Shown here: one piece after another, positions 33,097-40,440 of the stretch
Layout: the number at the start of each line of letters is the position of its first letter
How positions within the stretch are numbered: position 1 is the first letter of the stretch
Assembly: GCA_034429475.1 (NCBI GenBank)
Contig: DAOUGD010000220.1
Span: 1-40,474, forward strand
Reading direction: 5' to 3'
Source: JAKQHY01 sp034429475
GTDB lineage: Bacteria; Chloroflexota; Anaerolineae; B4-G1; SLSP01
DNA length: 40,474 nucleotides
Translations under genes and position numbers: made by a program
The notes under the pieces: generated by a model
The model's database searches: none
Seen by the model: the letters and a program-made list of their open reading frames with translations, nothing else
Told to the model about the DNA's origin: nothing

Positions 33097-33870
33097 TTAT
33101 AGCGGCTTTCTCACTCCCACCAACGCTTCACCCAAATCTTGCCAATGCACGACCACATCTGCGAAGCCGCACGCGCGCAGGGTGTCCAGGTGGAATTGGC
33201 GGGGCAGGCCATCGTCTGTGCCCTCCCAATACGTGACTGCCTCGCGCTGTGCGGGGATGCCGTCCTGCGCCAGCGCCGCCTCAAAGCCGCGCCAGAAACT
33301 GTCCCAGTCCTCCGCCCCCGCGTCGAAATTGGCCCGTTGCCACTCGTGCAGCAAGTCGCGGTAGCGCGCCTGTAGCGCCGGGTCGTCCGCCGCGATGTGA
33401 TCCGCATTGAAAAACCATCCACCTGGCTTGAGCGTGCGGAACACATGCTGGTACACCTCTGCCAGATGCGCATCCGTCAGCCAGTGCAGCGCCGTCGCGG
33501 AAACCACCAGGTCAAACGCGCCGTCGTAGGCTGCCCCCCATTCGGCGGCACGTAAATCCGCCAAAATAAACTCAACGGATTGAACGGATTCAACGGATGA
33601 ATCTGCTGAATCCGCTAAATCTGCTGACAGAGCCTTCCCCATCGCTAACAATACGGGATCAGCATCTACGGCAACGACGCGCACGTTGCTGTAATGGCGC
33701 AGCATGGCAAACGTCACGGAGCCGGGGCCGCAGCCCAGGTCGAGGATGCGCAGCGGTGCATCGTGCGGAAAATTCGGCAAGCGAAACATCAAGTCAAAGC
33801 GGTGCTGCCGCTGCGGCAGGTAGGCGTTTTGCATCGCTTCCCAACGTTCAAACCAATGTGACCAGTTCAT
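33097..33870 (-). CDS. Class I SAM-dependent methyltransferase with repeat-derived loop
   Basis: The product has 257 residues. The SAM-binding motif LDLGCGPGSVTF (43-54), an acidic VAVDAD end of strand 2 (67-72) and FDLVVSATALHWL with LKPGGWFF are standard for trans-aconitate/biotin-type small-molecule methyltransferases. Residues about 82-99 (SADLADSADSSVESVQS) are encoded by 9-base repeat units and interrupt the loop before strand 4 without breaking the frame. Its ATG overlaps the stop of the HAD gene (ATGA). The substrate is unknown. Confidence 0.87.
   Translation of the reverse strand: MNWSHWFERWEAMQNAYLPQRQHRFDLMFRLPNFPHDAPLRILDLGCGPGSVTFAMLRHYSNVRVVAVDADPVLLAMGKALSADLADSADSSVESVQSVEFILADLRAAEWGAAYDGAFDLVVSATALHWLTDAHLAEVYQHVFRTLKPGGWFFNADHIAADDPALQARYRDLLHEWQRANFDAGAEDWDSFWRGFEAALAQDGIPAQREAVTYWEGTDDGLPRQFHLDTLRACGFADVVVHWQDLGEALVGVRKPL
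33571..33628 (-). repeat. In-frame 9-base repeat units inside the methyltransferase gene
   Basis: On the + strand the units are TCAACGGAT, TGAACGGAT, TCAACGGAT, GAATCTGCT, GAATCCGCT and AAATCTGCT in strict 9-base steps, so any number of them keeps the frame. They combine the AACGGATTC and AATCTGCT families found elsewhere in the window. Confidence 0.88.
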
Positions 33871-34598
33871 AGAATCACCTGATTTTGGATTTTGGATTTT
33901 GGATTTTGGAGCGTGGCGACTAAAGCCGGCAATTCAGTGATATGCGTCAGTTCAAAATATTGGGATTGCTGCGCGACGGCGGGATCCACGCGCTCGTGTT
34001 GCCAGGTGGTGTGATAGGGAACGTAAACCGCCTGCCCACCGATGGCGACGACGGGCAGCACGTCCGATTTGAGCGAGTTGCCGATCATCAGGAAGCGTGC
34101 TGCGTCCACCTTGTAGTGCGCCAGGAGCGCCCGGTACGTCTCTTCAGTCTTCTCTGCGACGATCTCGATGTGCGCGAAGTAGTCCGCCAAGCCCGACCGA
34201 TCCAGTTTGCGCTGCTGATCCAGCAAATCCCCTTTGGTGATGAGCATGAGCGTGTGCGAGGCCGCCACCTGTGCTACCACCTCTTTAACGCCTTCGAGCA
34301 ATTGCGTGGGCGTGTCAATCATAGCTTTGGCGAAGGCGATGATCTGCTGGATGTCCACACTCGTCACGCGCCCGTCGGTCAGCGCGATGGCCGTCTCAAT
34401 CATCGAAAGCGTGAAGCTCTTGATGCCGTAGCCGAAGTAGGGAATGTTGCGCGTTTCCGTCGCGTAAAGCCGCGCGGCGACGTCCACACCATCCAGATAC
34501 GGCGTCAACAACTGCTCGAGTTTCGTCTGCGTTGCCGTGTACAGCGACTCGTTATGCCAGAGGGTGTCATCAGCGTCAAAAGCGATCAAATCAAACAT
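33867..34598 (-). CDS. HAD-superfamily hydrolase
   Basis: The product has 243 residues. Motif I is FDADDTLW (about 6-13), with the nucleophile Asp and general-acid Asp two residues apart. A helical cap follows, then motif II LMLITKG, Lys in the second half, and motif III/IV MIGNSLKSDVLP. Such enzymes are phosphatases for small metabolites; the substrate is not evident. The last residues (QNPKSKIQNQVIL) are encoded by an ATTTTGG tandem repeat, so the C-terminus is repeat-derived. It lies 11 bases after the MazG-VOC gene. Confidence 0.88.
   Translation of the reverse strand: MFDLIAFDADDTLWHNESLYTATQTKLEQLLTPYLDGVDVAARLYATETRNIPYFGYGIKSFTLSMIETAIALTDGRVTSVDIQQIIAFAKAMIDTPTQLLEGVKEVVAQVAASHTLMLITKGDLLDQQRKLDRSGLADYFAHIEIVAEKTEETYRALLAHYKVDAARFLMIGNSLKSDVLPVVAIGGQAVYVPYHTTWQHERVDPAVAQQSQYFELTHITELPALVATLQNPKSKIQNQVIL
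33881..33910 (-). repeat. ATTTTGG tandem repeat forming the 3' end of the HAD gene
   Basis: Four 7-base ATTTTGG units lie at 33881-33910 on the + strand. On the - strand they encode the last residues of the HAD protein before its stop. Confidence 0.85.
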
Positions 34599-34609
34599 AG
34601 AGATGACTC

Positions 34610-35386
34610 CTAACTATTCCACTTCTGCAACTCAAGAATGTTACCTTCCGGATCGGTCATGTAGACAAACGTGATGCGGCCCGCACCGGGAATCTCGCGG
34701 TGGATCACTTTGCCCAAATCGCTGCCCCCTGCCGCCAACACGGCCTCGCGCGCGGCCTCGACGTCATCCACGGCAAAGGCGATGTGCCCAAAGCCGGGGC
34801 GATTGGCGGCAGGCGCCGCGTGCGAAAGGTCCGGGCTGTACTGGAAGATTTCCAGCGTCGGGCCGGAATCGCCGTAGCCGGGCAGACGCAGGTGCATCCC
34901 CCGGATGTGGACGCCGGGCAGAGCGACCGCCTCCTCAAGCCACGTCCCGGACAGATCGCGCTCCGGCGGCACAGGGACGCAGCCAAAAACTTGTGTGTAG
35001 AACGCCGCCAGCCGGCGCCAATCTGTGGCAACGAGGTTGGTATGGCAGTAGTGCGCGTGAAAGGGCGCGGCGTTTTCTGCGATGAAACCTTCCCGCGTCA
35101 ATCGCTGATACCGGTCCTCAAGCAACGCCTCGACACCATCGGCGATGTCGTAATGTAGCGCTATCTGTAGCGCGCAGCCGAGGACGTCCATCACTTCCTT
35201 GGCTAACTTGTTGGGATCCGGTTCGCCGTACTTTTTCCGTTTGACGCCCGTCCCCTCAAAGTGATTGACGACCTGTGCCAGTTCCCCGCACTCTTCCAGG
35301 AGCCGAGTCATAATCTGGAACGGTTCGTCGCCTTCAGGAAAGCGCCGTTTCATGCCTTCTGCAATCGTGAGCAATTCTTCGAGCAT
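34610..35386 (-). CDS. MazG-like pyrophosphohydrolase fused to a VOC domain
   Basis: The product has 258 residues. Residues 1-100 form a MazG-like helical domain with the metal-binding EECGE (31-35) and KEVMD (63-67), as in enzymes that hydrolyse nucleoside triphosphates. Residues 111-258 form a VOC domain with the ligand set His115 (CHTNLVA), Glu (TLEIFQY), His (FGHIAFAV) and Glu (NILELQKW), plus a GNILE ending typical of lactoylglutathione lyase-like proteins. The fusion is uncommon and suggests two-step removal of a damaged nucleotide or related compound, which is inference. It starts 3 bases after the GNAT gene. Confidence 0.85.
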   Translation of the reverse strand: MLEELLTIAEGMKRRFPEGDEPFQIMTRLLEECGELAQVVNHFEGTGVKRKKYGEPDPNKLAKEVMDVLGCALQIALHYDIADGVEALLEDRYQRLTREGFIAENAAPFHAHYCHTNLVATDWRRLAAFYTQVFGCVPVPPERDLSGTWLEEAVALPGVHIRGMHLRLPGYGDSGPTLEIFQYSPDLSHAAPAANRPGFGHIAFAVDDVEAAREAVLAAGGSDLGKVIHREIPGAGRITFVYMTDPEGNILELQKWNS

Positions 35387-35389
35387 CGT

Positions 35390-35875
35390 TCACCCCAATG
35401 GTTGATAAAAATGCACCACATCGTAAACTTTGTACTCGCCCCACGGTTCCACCAAGCCGCGCGGCAAGCGTCCCCACTCGATAAAGCCCAGGCGGCGATA
35501 CACCGTTTCCGCCACCTCCCCGCCGCGACAACTGACCTCCAAAATCTCCGTGCCCATATCTCTAGCGTAAGTCTTGCTTTCTTCGACCAAACGGCGCGCA
35601 ATGCCCTGGCGCTGATAATCGGGATGCACAACCAGACCGGTCAACTCGGCGCGGTGCGCTTCCAGGGGATGCTCCCGCCGCATCAAAGTGAGCGCAGCGA
35701 TTGCCACGCCGTCCACGGTTGCGACAAGCTGCACGCCCTTGCCCTCCTCAAAAATGCGGAGGTTCTTTTCGACCAACTCCTGGATTTGCTCCACGGTGTT
35801 CATCGAGAAACAATTCTCGAGCAAGGGGGCAACATCGTCTAGTGTGGCCGGACGGATACATAACCCTTCGGACAT
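35390..35875 (-). CDS. GNAT-family N-acetyltransferase
   Basis: The product has 161 residues from the ATG at 35875, chosen because GGAGGGCGAA precedes it. The GNAT core is clear: LCIRPATLDDVAPLL at the N-terminus, LTGLVVHPDYQRQGIARRLV (motif A with the Q/R-x-x-G-x-G/A acetyl-CoA loop) and TVYRRLGFIEWG (motif B). The acceptor is unknown. It is the second gene of the operon that starts with the LysE-type exporter. Confidence 0.88.
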   Translation of the reverse strand: MSEGLCIRPATLDDVAPLLENCFSMNTVEQIQELVEKNLRIFEEGKGVQLVATVDGVAIAALTLMRREHPLEAHRAELTGLVVHPDYQRQGIARRLVEESKTYARDMGTEILEVSCRGGEVAETVYRRLGFIEWGRLPRGLVEPWGEYKVYDVVHFYQPLG

Positions 35876-35888
35876 TTCGCCCTCCGTA

Positions 35889-36500
35889 TCACAACAAACT
35901 TGAGAACGTGAAAAGTGCAAAACCAACGATGACAACGCCCGACACGCGGTTGACCCACAACAGGCTGCGCGGACTGAACTTCGTGCGGAACAGGCTCACG
36001 CCGCCGCTGAGCAGCGACCACCACAGCGCCGAGCCGGCGAACACGCCTGCGACCAACGTCAGCGCGGCGCCATAGTCGCCCGCCGCCCCGCCCAATCCGG
36101 CGTAGATGGCGGCAAACGCGAAGATCGTCAGGGGGTTGGTCAACGTCAGGAACAGCGTCGAGGTGTACGCGCCGAGCAAGCCCTTCCCCTGCGCCGTCGC
36201 TGCGACCTCCGCCGGGCGGCTGAGAAGCGTCTTCACGCCCAGATAGCCGAGGAACAGGCCGCCGATCAGCCGGAACCAGAATTGCTGCGCCAACAGCGCG
36301 CCGGAGATGAACGTCAGTCCGAAGGCAGCGACGCAGCCGAAGAGCGCATCCGCCGTCGCCGCGCCCAGCCCGGAGACGAGGCCCGCCGCGCGCCCGTCGG
36401 AGAGCGTCCGCCGGATGCACAGCACGCCAATCGGCCCGACGGGGGCGGCGATGGAGAGGCCGATGAGCAGGCCGCGCAGGAAAAGGGTTACAGGGATCAT
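35889..36500 (-). CDS. LysE/RhtB-family exporter
   Basis: The product has 203 residues and six membrane segments. The N-terminal signature LRGLLIGLSIAAPVGPIGVLCIRRTL (quoted in part: AAPVGPIGVLCIRRTL) is diagnostic of LysE-type amino-acid exporters; LGYLGVKTLL and TLTNPLTIFAFAAIY are further family segments. The substrate is probably an amino acid or similar metabolite. It leads a five-gene operon with gaps of 13, 3, 11 and -4 bases. Upstream is a repeat rather than an obvious promoter. Confidence 0.92.
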   Translation of the reverse strand: MIPVTLFLRGLLIGLSIAAPVGPIGVLCIRRTLSDGRAAGLVSGLGAATADALFGCVAAFGLTFISGALLAQQFWFRLIGGLFLGYLGVKTLLSRPAEVAATAQGKGLLGAYTSTLFLTLTNPLTIFAFAAIYAGLGGAAGDYGAALTLVAGVFAGSALWWSLLSGGVSLFRTKFSPRSLLWVNRVSGVVIVGFALFTFSSLL

Positions 36501-36504
36501 TTTA

Positions 36505-36541
36505 TCAGCAGATTGAGCAGATTAAGCAGATTGGGGAGATT
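36505..36541. repeat. AGCAGATT tandem units between the exporter and nuclease genes
   Basis: Units CAGATTGAG, CAGATTAAG, CAGATTGGGGAG fill the gap between the nuclease stop and the exporter start. They belong to the AATCTGCT family also seen at 33600-33628 and 39107-39130. Confidence 0.8.
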
Positions 36542-37763
36542 ACCACGCGGCTTCGTCTTGCAGGCGGGGGTCTTTCTCGCAGGCTGCGTAGAATTGGTCA
36601 ATGGCGGTGGTGACTTCCTCCACCAGTTCGTCCAGGTAGGCGTCGCGCCTGACGGGATCAATGAGGGTGATGGTGTTGGTGTCGAAGTTAAAAAAGTCAA
36701 TGCGTGACCGTGGTAATTTCCAACCAACCATTTCGCCAACAATATGCCAATTCTCATCTATGCTCTTCAGAATCTCACGCAATACCACAAAACCCGGCTG
36801 ATTACTCTTTATCGCCACAGGCGCACCATTTTCCAAAGCATAAAATCCATAATAGAGGCGAGCAAATACACCTATGTAGAAGACTAAAATGTCCTGCCCT
36901 GACAACTCTGGCAAAGAAACCATTAAACCATAACGGTATTTACCTTTGTTGTAATAATCCTCAACGCTTTTCCGCGAATATTTCTTAAACTCAACAACAT
37001 CATAGCCCGCCGCCAGTAGTTTCTGCTCTAAGGCTACCCAGAACGCAAACTGTACGTCAATTTTGACTTCGGTGAGCGCCTGGCTGATGCTAACGGCCGC
37101 CGCCAAATTCTCTTCGTCATTCAATAATTCCTTCACTTCCTTCAATTTGCGCCCTCCTGCCTGCCCAGTCAGTCCTTCGACCAACCATTGATACTGCATC
37201 AAGGTCATGTGAATCGTTGGCGGCAACGGGATGTTCTCAATACAGTCCACCAACCAGTCGCGTACGTCATCGGCATACGATATGAGTGTGAGGATTTCCT
37301 CATCCAGGTCGCCCGCGCTGTCAGCACTTGGCGCGTCGCCGGAAAGTGTCAGATACAGCACCTTGACGTCCCGGTAGCCCTCTTTGCGCACCGCCTTGTA
37401 ATACCGCTGCAACTGCTTCGGCTGATCGGGCGCGTAAATCTTGTTTTCCAGGATGATGGCCTGCCGCGACTCGTTGGTGATAAAGATGTCTATGTTCTGA
37501 TACTCGCGCCGCACCGTCGCCGTCGTCACGTCGAATGTGTCCAGCTCAGTCTGCGCCAGAAACCGCTCCAGGAATGCCGTCCCCATCCCGTGCGTCCCTT
37601 TAGGATTCAGCAACTCAAAGAGGAAGCGCGAGTGCAGGTTGACTTCGTCATCCTCCAGACGAAGCATGGTGAAGACGTTGAAGGCGCGGCGCTCCTGCTG
37701 CGCTGTTTCGGCGTGGATGCGGTTGAGGTGCGCGGCTTGTTGAAGAAGATCAGGAAGCAGCAT
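36540..37763 (-). CDS. PD-(D/E)XK nuclease-superfamily protein (PDDEXK_4 type)
   Basis: The product has 407 residues. HSRFLFELLNP (44-54), NIDIFI with Asp92, ILENKI with Glu106 and Lys108, and PDQPKQLQRYY (112-122) form the PD-(D/E)XK core of this family. The remainder is a helical region and a C-terminal module of unknown role. Family members are often near restriction or abortive-infection genes. Its ATG lies 14 bases inside the end of the upstream antitoxin-like gene, so all genes of this group overlap or touch. Confidence 0.87.
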   Translation of the reverse strand: MLLPDLLQQAAHLNRIHAETAQQERRAFNVFTMLRLEDDEVNLHSRFLFELLNPKGTHGMGTAFLERFLAQTELDTFDVTTATVRREYQNIDIFITNESRQAIILENKIYAPDQPKQLQRYYKAVRKEGYRDVKVLYLTLSGDAPSADSAGDLDEEILTLISYADDVRDWLVDCIENIPLPPTIHMTLMQYQWLVEGLTGQAGGRKLKEVKELLNDEENLAAAVSISQALTEVKIDVQFAFWVALEQKLLAAGYDVVEFKKYSRKSVEDYYNKGKYRYGLMVSLPELSGQDILVFYIGVFARLYYGFYALENGAPVAIKSNQPGFVVLREILKSIDENWHIVGEMVGWKLPRSRIDFFNFDTNTITLIDPVRRDAYLDELVEEVTTAIDQFYAACEKDPRLQDEAAW

Positions 37764-37959
37764 TAGGGGACAGGCGCTCCTGCATTGCCATCTTGCTGAT
37801 TTCGGTCACACTTTTATCGGACCATAACGTCCGTTGCCACTGGGTATAATCAAACGGCTCGCGTAATAGTAGCGTAATAAAACGCTCGGTATCTAACTCA
37901 CCCAGGGTCTTAATCAACGTTTCGATCCCCTTGATTTTGACCTCCGTATCCGTTATCAT
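37750..37959 (-). CDS. Antitoxin-like partner of the PIN protein
   Basis: The product has 69 residues and starts one base after the PIN gene's stop. It begins MITDTEVKIKGIETLIKTL, is charged and mostly helical, and contains REPFDYTQWQRTLW. Small proteins of this kind are commonly paired with PIN proteins of the type encoded upstream; I assign it the antitoxin role by this pairing only. It is intact although its partner is broken, as expected if losing the toxin is harmless. Confidence 0.65.
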   Translation of the reverse strand: MITDTEVKIKGIETLIKTLGELDTERFITLLLREPFDYTQWQRTLWSDKSVTEISKMAMQERLSPNAAS

Positions 37960-37960
37960 C

Positions 37961-38558
37961 TTAAGCCTCCACTACATTGATGAAATCCAATGGATTGATA
38001 ACTCGAATTCCCTGCACAGTACGCGCCTTTTTGATAAGCAAATCGTCAGTGGTAATAAAATAATCTGACGCAGCTTCCATAGCACAGGCAACATGCAAGG
38101 CGTCCTTGCTCTTAAAGCCTAAACTCTGCAAAGAATGAGCCGTACTCAACAGGCTCTCCGTTTCGTTTACGTCCACCTGCGCTAATCTCTGCCACTGTTT
38201 GATTGCGCTTGAGCGTTCGACAAATGGATTATGAGCGTTTTCCAGTTCGAGAATATACGACCACACGAGCACAACCCGATGTTGTTTGATTAAGGATTGG
38301 ATATGAAGTTTCGCCTCGGTTTCAAGTTTAAGGCTCTTTCGCTTTTCACGGGGTAGTGGGGCGGATCGTCATTTCGAGCGTAGCGAGAAATCTCTGCCGT
38401 GGGGAACGAGACCCCTCGCTTCGCTCGGGGTGACGATGGAATGGGGATACATGCGTTGTCACCCCGCAAAATCCCAAAGAGCCATGTTTAATACGAATTT
38501 GGCCCTGATCATCAAAAGGACGGTTGAATACGCAGTTGTCAAGATAGATTTTAAGCAT
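37961..38558 (-). pseudogene. PIN-domain (VapC-like) toxin gene interrupted by a 152-bp MITE-like element
   Basis: The 5' part (from ATG 38558) encodes MLKIYLDNCVFNRPFDDQ and the 3' part encodes LVWSYILELENAHN to the end. Between them lies an inserted element. Removing 152 bases plus one 8-base target copy leaves 438 bases, exactly 146 codons, and joins CGT-ATT-AAA-CTT-GAA in frame to give a 145-residue protein. Its PIN acidic residues would be Asp7, Glu51, Asp99 and Asp118. The insertion adds 160 bases (frame shift) and stop codons after about residue 24. A 3' fragment could still be translated from an internal GTG (38272). Confidence 0.88.
38332..38483. mobile_element. 152-bp MITE-like element with ISL3-like ends
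   Basis: The terminal inverted repeats are 23 bases each (38332-38354 and 38461-38483), both starting GGCTCTTT and ending CGGGGT, identical at 18 of 23 positions. Direct repeats flank it: AAGTTTAA (38324-38331) and ATGTTTAA (38484-38491), 7 of 8 identical. GGCTCTTT ends and 8-base duplications are typical of ISL3-family insertion sequences. The interior has GTCATTTCGAGCGTAGCGAG and a CCCCTCGCTTCGCTCGGGG palindrome, a widespread bacterial repeat type. It has no coding capacity. Confidence 0.82.
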
Positions 38559-39033
38559 AGTCCGATCCTTCCTCCCTATCAAGAGAAATGGTTGAATCCT
38601 TAGCAGTAGACACGCTCATCCCCCGCAATATCTCCTCCGCCGGCGCCCAACCAATGTAGCTCGGTTTCGTCCACCCCGGCGCTGCATTGAGCGACTCGAT
38701 GGCCCGGTAGCCATCCACCCGCACTTTGTCCCAGGCGTGAATCACCTGTCCATCGCCGAGCGACAGGCCGATGTGCCCCCAGTTACGCAGCTCCCCCTCG
38801 ATAGCGCCCCAGCAATCGTAGAAGACGTAAGCGCCTCTGGGAGGAACGTCCGGGTCACGCCGCGCACCGTAAGCATCGGCGGCTTCCTTCGCCGTACTAC
38901 CCTGCCCGTCTAGCACGATGTTATTGCCGAGTTCGTAGGCATCCTCAAGAAAGCCGTAGCATTTGAACGCATACTCGGTCGAACCAAGTCGATCTAGCGC
39001 CCAGCGAATAGCACCCTCGATGTATTCTTGCAT
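38551..39033 (-). CDS. NlpC/P60-like cysteine hydrolase domain protein
   Basis: The product has 160 residues. Cys25 (KCYGFLEDAYE) heads a helix as in NlpC/P60 and CHAP peptidases, and His87 (NWGHIGLSL) starts the matching strand, with His99 (VIHAW) nearby as a candidate third residue. There is no signal peptide, so it is either cytoplasmic or released by lysis. It overlaps the PIN gene start by 8 bases and opens the run of overlapping genes NlpC/P60-PIN-antitoxin-nuclease. The substrate is unknown. Confidence 0.75.
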   Translation of the reverse strand: MQEYIEGAIRWALDRLGSTEYAFKCYGFLEDAYELGNNIVLDGQGSTAKEAADAYGARRDPDVPPRGAYVFYDCWGAIEGELRNWGHIGLSLGDGQVIHAWDKVRVDGYRAIESLNAAPGWTKPSYIGWAPAEEILRGMSVSTAKDSTISLDREEGSDYA

Positions 39034-39057
39034 CTACTCACCCTCTGAGAAAATCAG

Positions 39058-39168
39058 ACCACGAATTTACACGAATCTTCACGAATTGAAAATCAATCAA
39101 TTCTAATCTGCTTAATCTGCTCAATCTGCTGACAAAAAATCCGTTCCCATCCGTTCAATCCGTTGAGA
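39058..39168. repeat. Composite short-unit repeat with three families
   Basis: ACGAATTTACACGAATCTTC units come first, then AATCTGCTTAATCTGCTC units (39104-39130), then ATCCGTTCCCATCCG and AATCCGTTGAG units (39138-39165). The last group overlaps the 3' end of the aminotransferase gene, whose final codons TCA ACG GAT TGA are repeat sequence. Confidence 0.85.
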
Positions 39169-40327
39169 GAACCCCCGTCACCTTCTCAATCACCGTCTCA
39201 ATATCCGCCTCCGAAATCACCAGCGGCGGCAAGAAGCGCATGACCGTGCCGCCGGCCGGCAGCGCCAGCACGCCTTGCTCCGCGAGCGCGCCCAGGTATG
39301 GGCCGGACTGCGTCTTGAGTTCGATGCCCACCATCAGCCCCAGGCCGCGCACTTCACGGATGACGGGCGATGGGATGGCGCGGAAGCCTTCCATCAGCCG
39401 CGCGCCGAGCTTCGCTGCCCGCTCCGGCAGCTTCTCCGATTCAAGCACGCCGAGGGTCGCCAGGGCCGCCGCACAGGCCAGCGGGTTGCCGCCGAAGGTG
39501 GAGTTGTGGACGCGCTTGGGCAGTTCGCCGACGCGCGCGCCGAGCAGCACGGCCCCCATCGGCACACCGCCCGCGATAGACTTGGCGACCGTCAGCATAT
39601 CGGGGCGCAGGTCGTAATGCTCGCAGGCGAACATCTTCCCCGTGCGCCCGAAGCCCGTCTGCACTTCGTCCACGATGAAGAACGCGCCGCGCGCCTGGCA
39701 CAACGCCTGGATGCCGCGCAGATACGCGCCATCCCCCGGATTGACGCCGCCCTCGCCCTGCACCACCTCGACGATGACGGCAGCCGTGGCGTCGTCCATC
39801 ACCTTCTCCAGCCGGTCGAGCTTGCCGTAGGGCACAAACTCGAAGCCGGGGACCAGCGGCTCGAACGGCTCGCGGTATTCCTTGTGCCACGTCGCCGAGA
39901 GCGCGCCCATCGTCCGCCCGTGGAAGCCGCGCATCGTTGAGATGATCTTCGTGCGTTTGGTCTGGATACGCGCAAACTTGAACGCCGCCTCGACCGCCTC
40001 CGTGCCGGAGTTGCACAAGAACGTCCGCTCCAGGCCCGGCGGCGCGATCCGCACTAGCGCGGCCATCGCCTGCGCGCGCACATCGTTGTAGAAACCGTTC
40101 GGCGCGATAATCAAACGCTGCGCCTGTTCCGCAATCGCCTGCGCCACGGCGGGATGCGCGTGCCCCACGTTGGCGACGCCGTGCCCGCCGATGCAGTCAA
40201 TGTACTCGCGCCCCTCGCTGTCCCACACCCGCGCACCCGCGCCCCGCACCAGCACAATCGGCTGCTGGTTGGAAACGCCGCTGGTGTAACGATCTTCCAA
40301 TGCAATGATTTCCTGTGTAGATAACAC
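39155..40327 (-). CDS. argD: Class III aminotransferase, ArgD/LysJ type
   Basis: The product has 390 residues. It is a PLP enzyme of the acetylornithine/LysW-aminoadipate-semialdehyde aminotransferase group. SGTEAVEAAFKFAR (107-120), GFHGRT (134-139), Asp220 in FIVDEVQTGFGRTG and the Schiff-base Lys249 in TVAKSIAGGVPMG are present. The N-terminus (ALEDRYTSGV, ARVWDSEG, GGHGVANVGHAHP) looks closer to LysJ of Thermus-type LysW pathways than to E. coli ArgD, so it may serve arginine, lysine or both. The last three residues and the stop are supplied by a repeat. Confidence 0.9.
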   Translation of the reverse strand: MLSTQEIIALEDRYTSGVSNQQPIVLVRGAGARVWDSEGREYIDCIGGHGVANVGHAHPAVAQAIAEQAQRLIIAPNGFYNDVRAQAMAALVRIAPPGLERTFLCNSGTEAVEAAFKFARIQTKRTKIISTMRGFHGRTMGALSATWHKEYREPFEPLVPGFEFVPYGKLDRLEKVMDDATAAVIVEVVQGEGGVNPGDGAYLRGIQALCQARGAFFIVDEVQTGFGRTGKMFACEHYDLRPDMLTVAKSIAGGVPMGAVLLGARVGELPKRVHNSTFGGNPLACAAALATLGVLESEKLPERAAKLGARLMEGFRAIPSPVIREVRGLGLMVGIELKTQSGPYLGALAEQGVLALPAGGTVMRFLPPLVISEADIETVIEKVTGVLSTD

Positions 40328-40344
40328 CCCTCTTCCCTCCGTGC

Positions 40345-40440
40345 GAATAGCGAATTACGAATAGCGAATGAGCAAGTGAGCGAAAAAGCGGATCAGCGAG
40401 AAAGCGGATCGGCGGATCAGCGGATCGGCGAGGTAAGGAG
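40345..40440. repeat. Short-unit repeat cluster at the right end
   Basis: GCGAATAGCGAATTACG units pass into GAGCAAGTGAGCGAAAAAGC and GGATCAGCGAGAAAGC units, then GGATCGGC/GGATCAGC pairs. These are the same units as inside the helicase gene. A CTCCCCCTCTCCCCCTC run follows to the window end. No gene is seen here. Confidence 0.85.

Noticed and set aside
40345..40440. Possible CRISPR-like array at the right end
   Set aside because: Units are 8-10 bases with no spacers of uniform length, and no cas genes are nearby; it matches the dispersed short-unit repeats.
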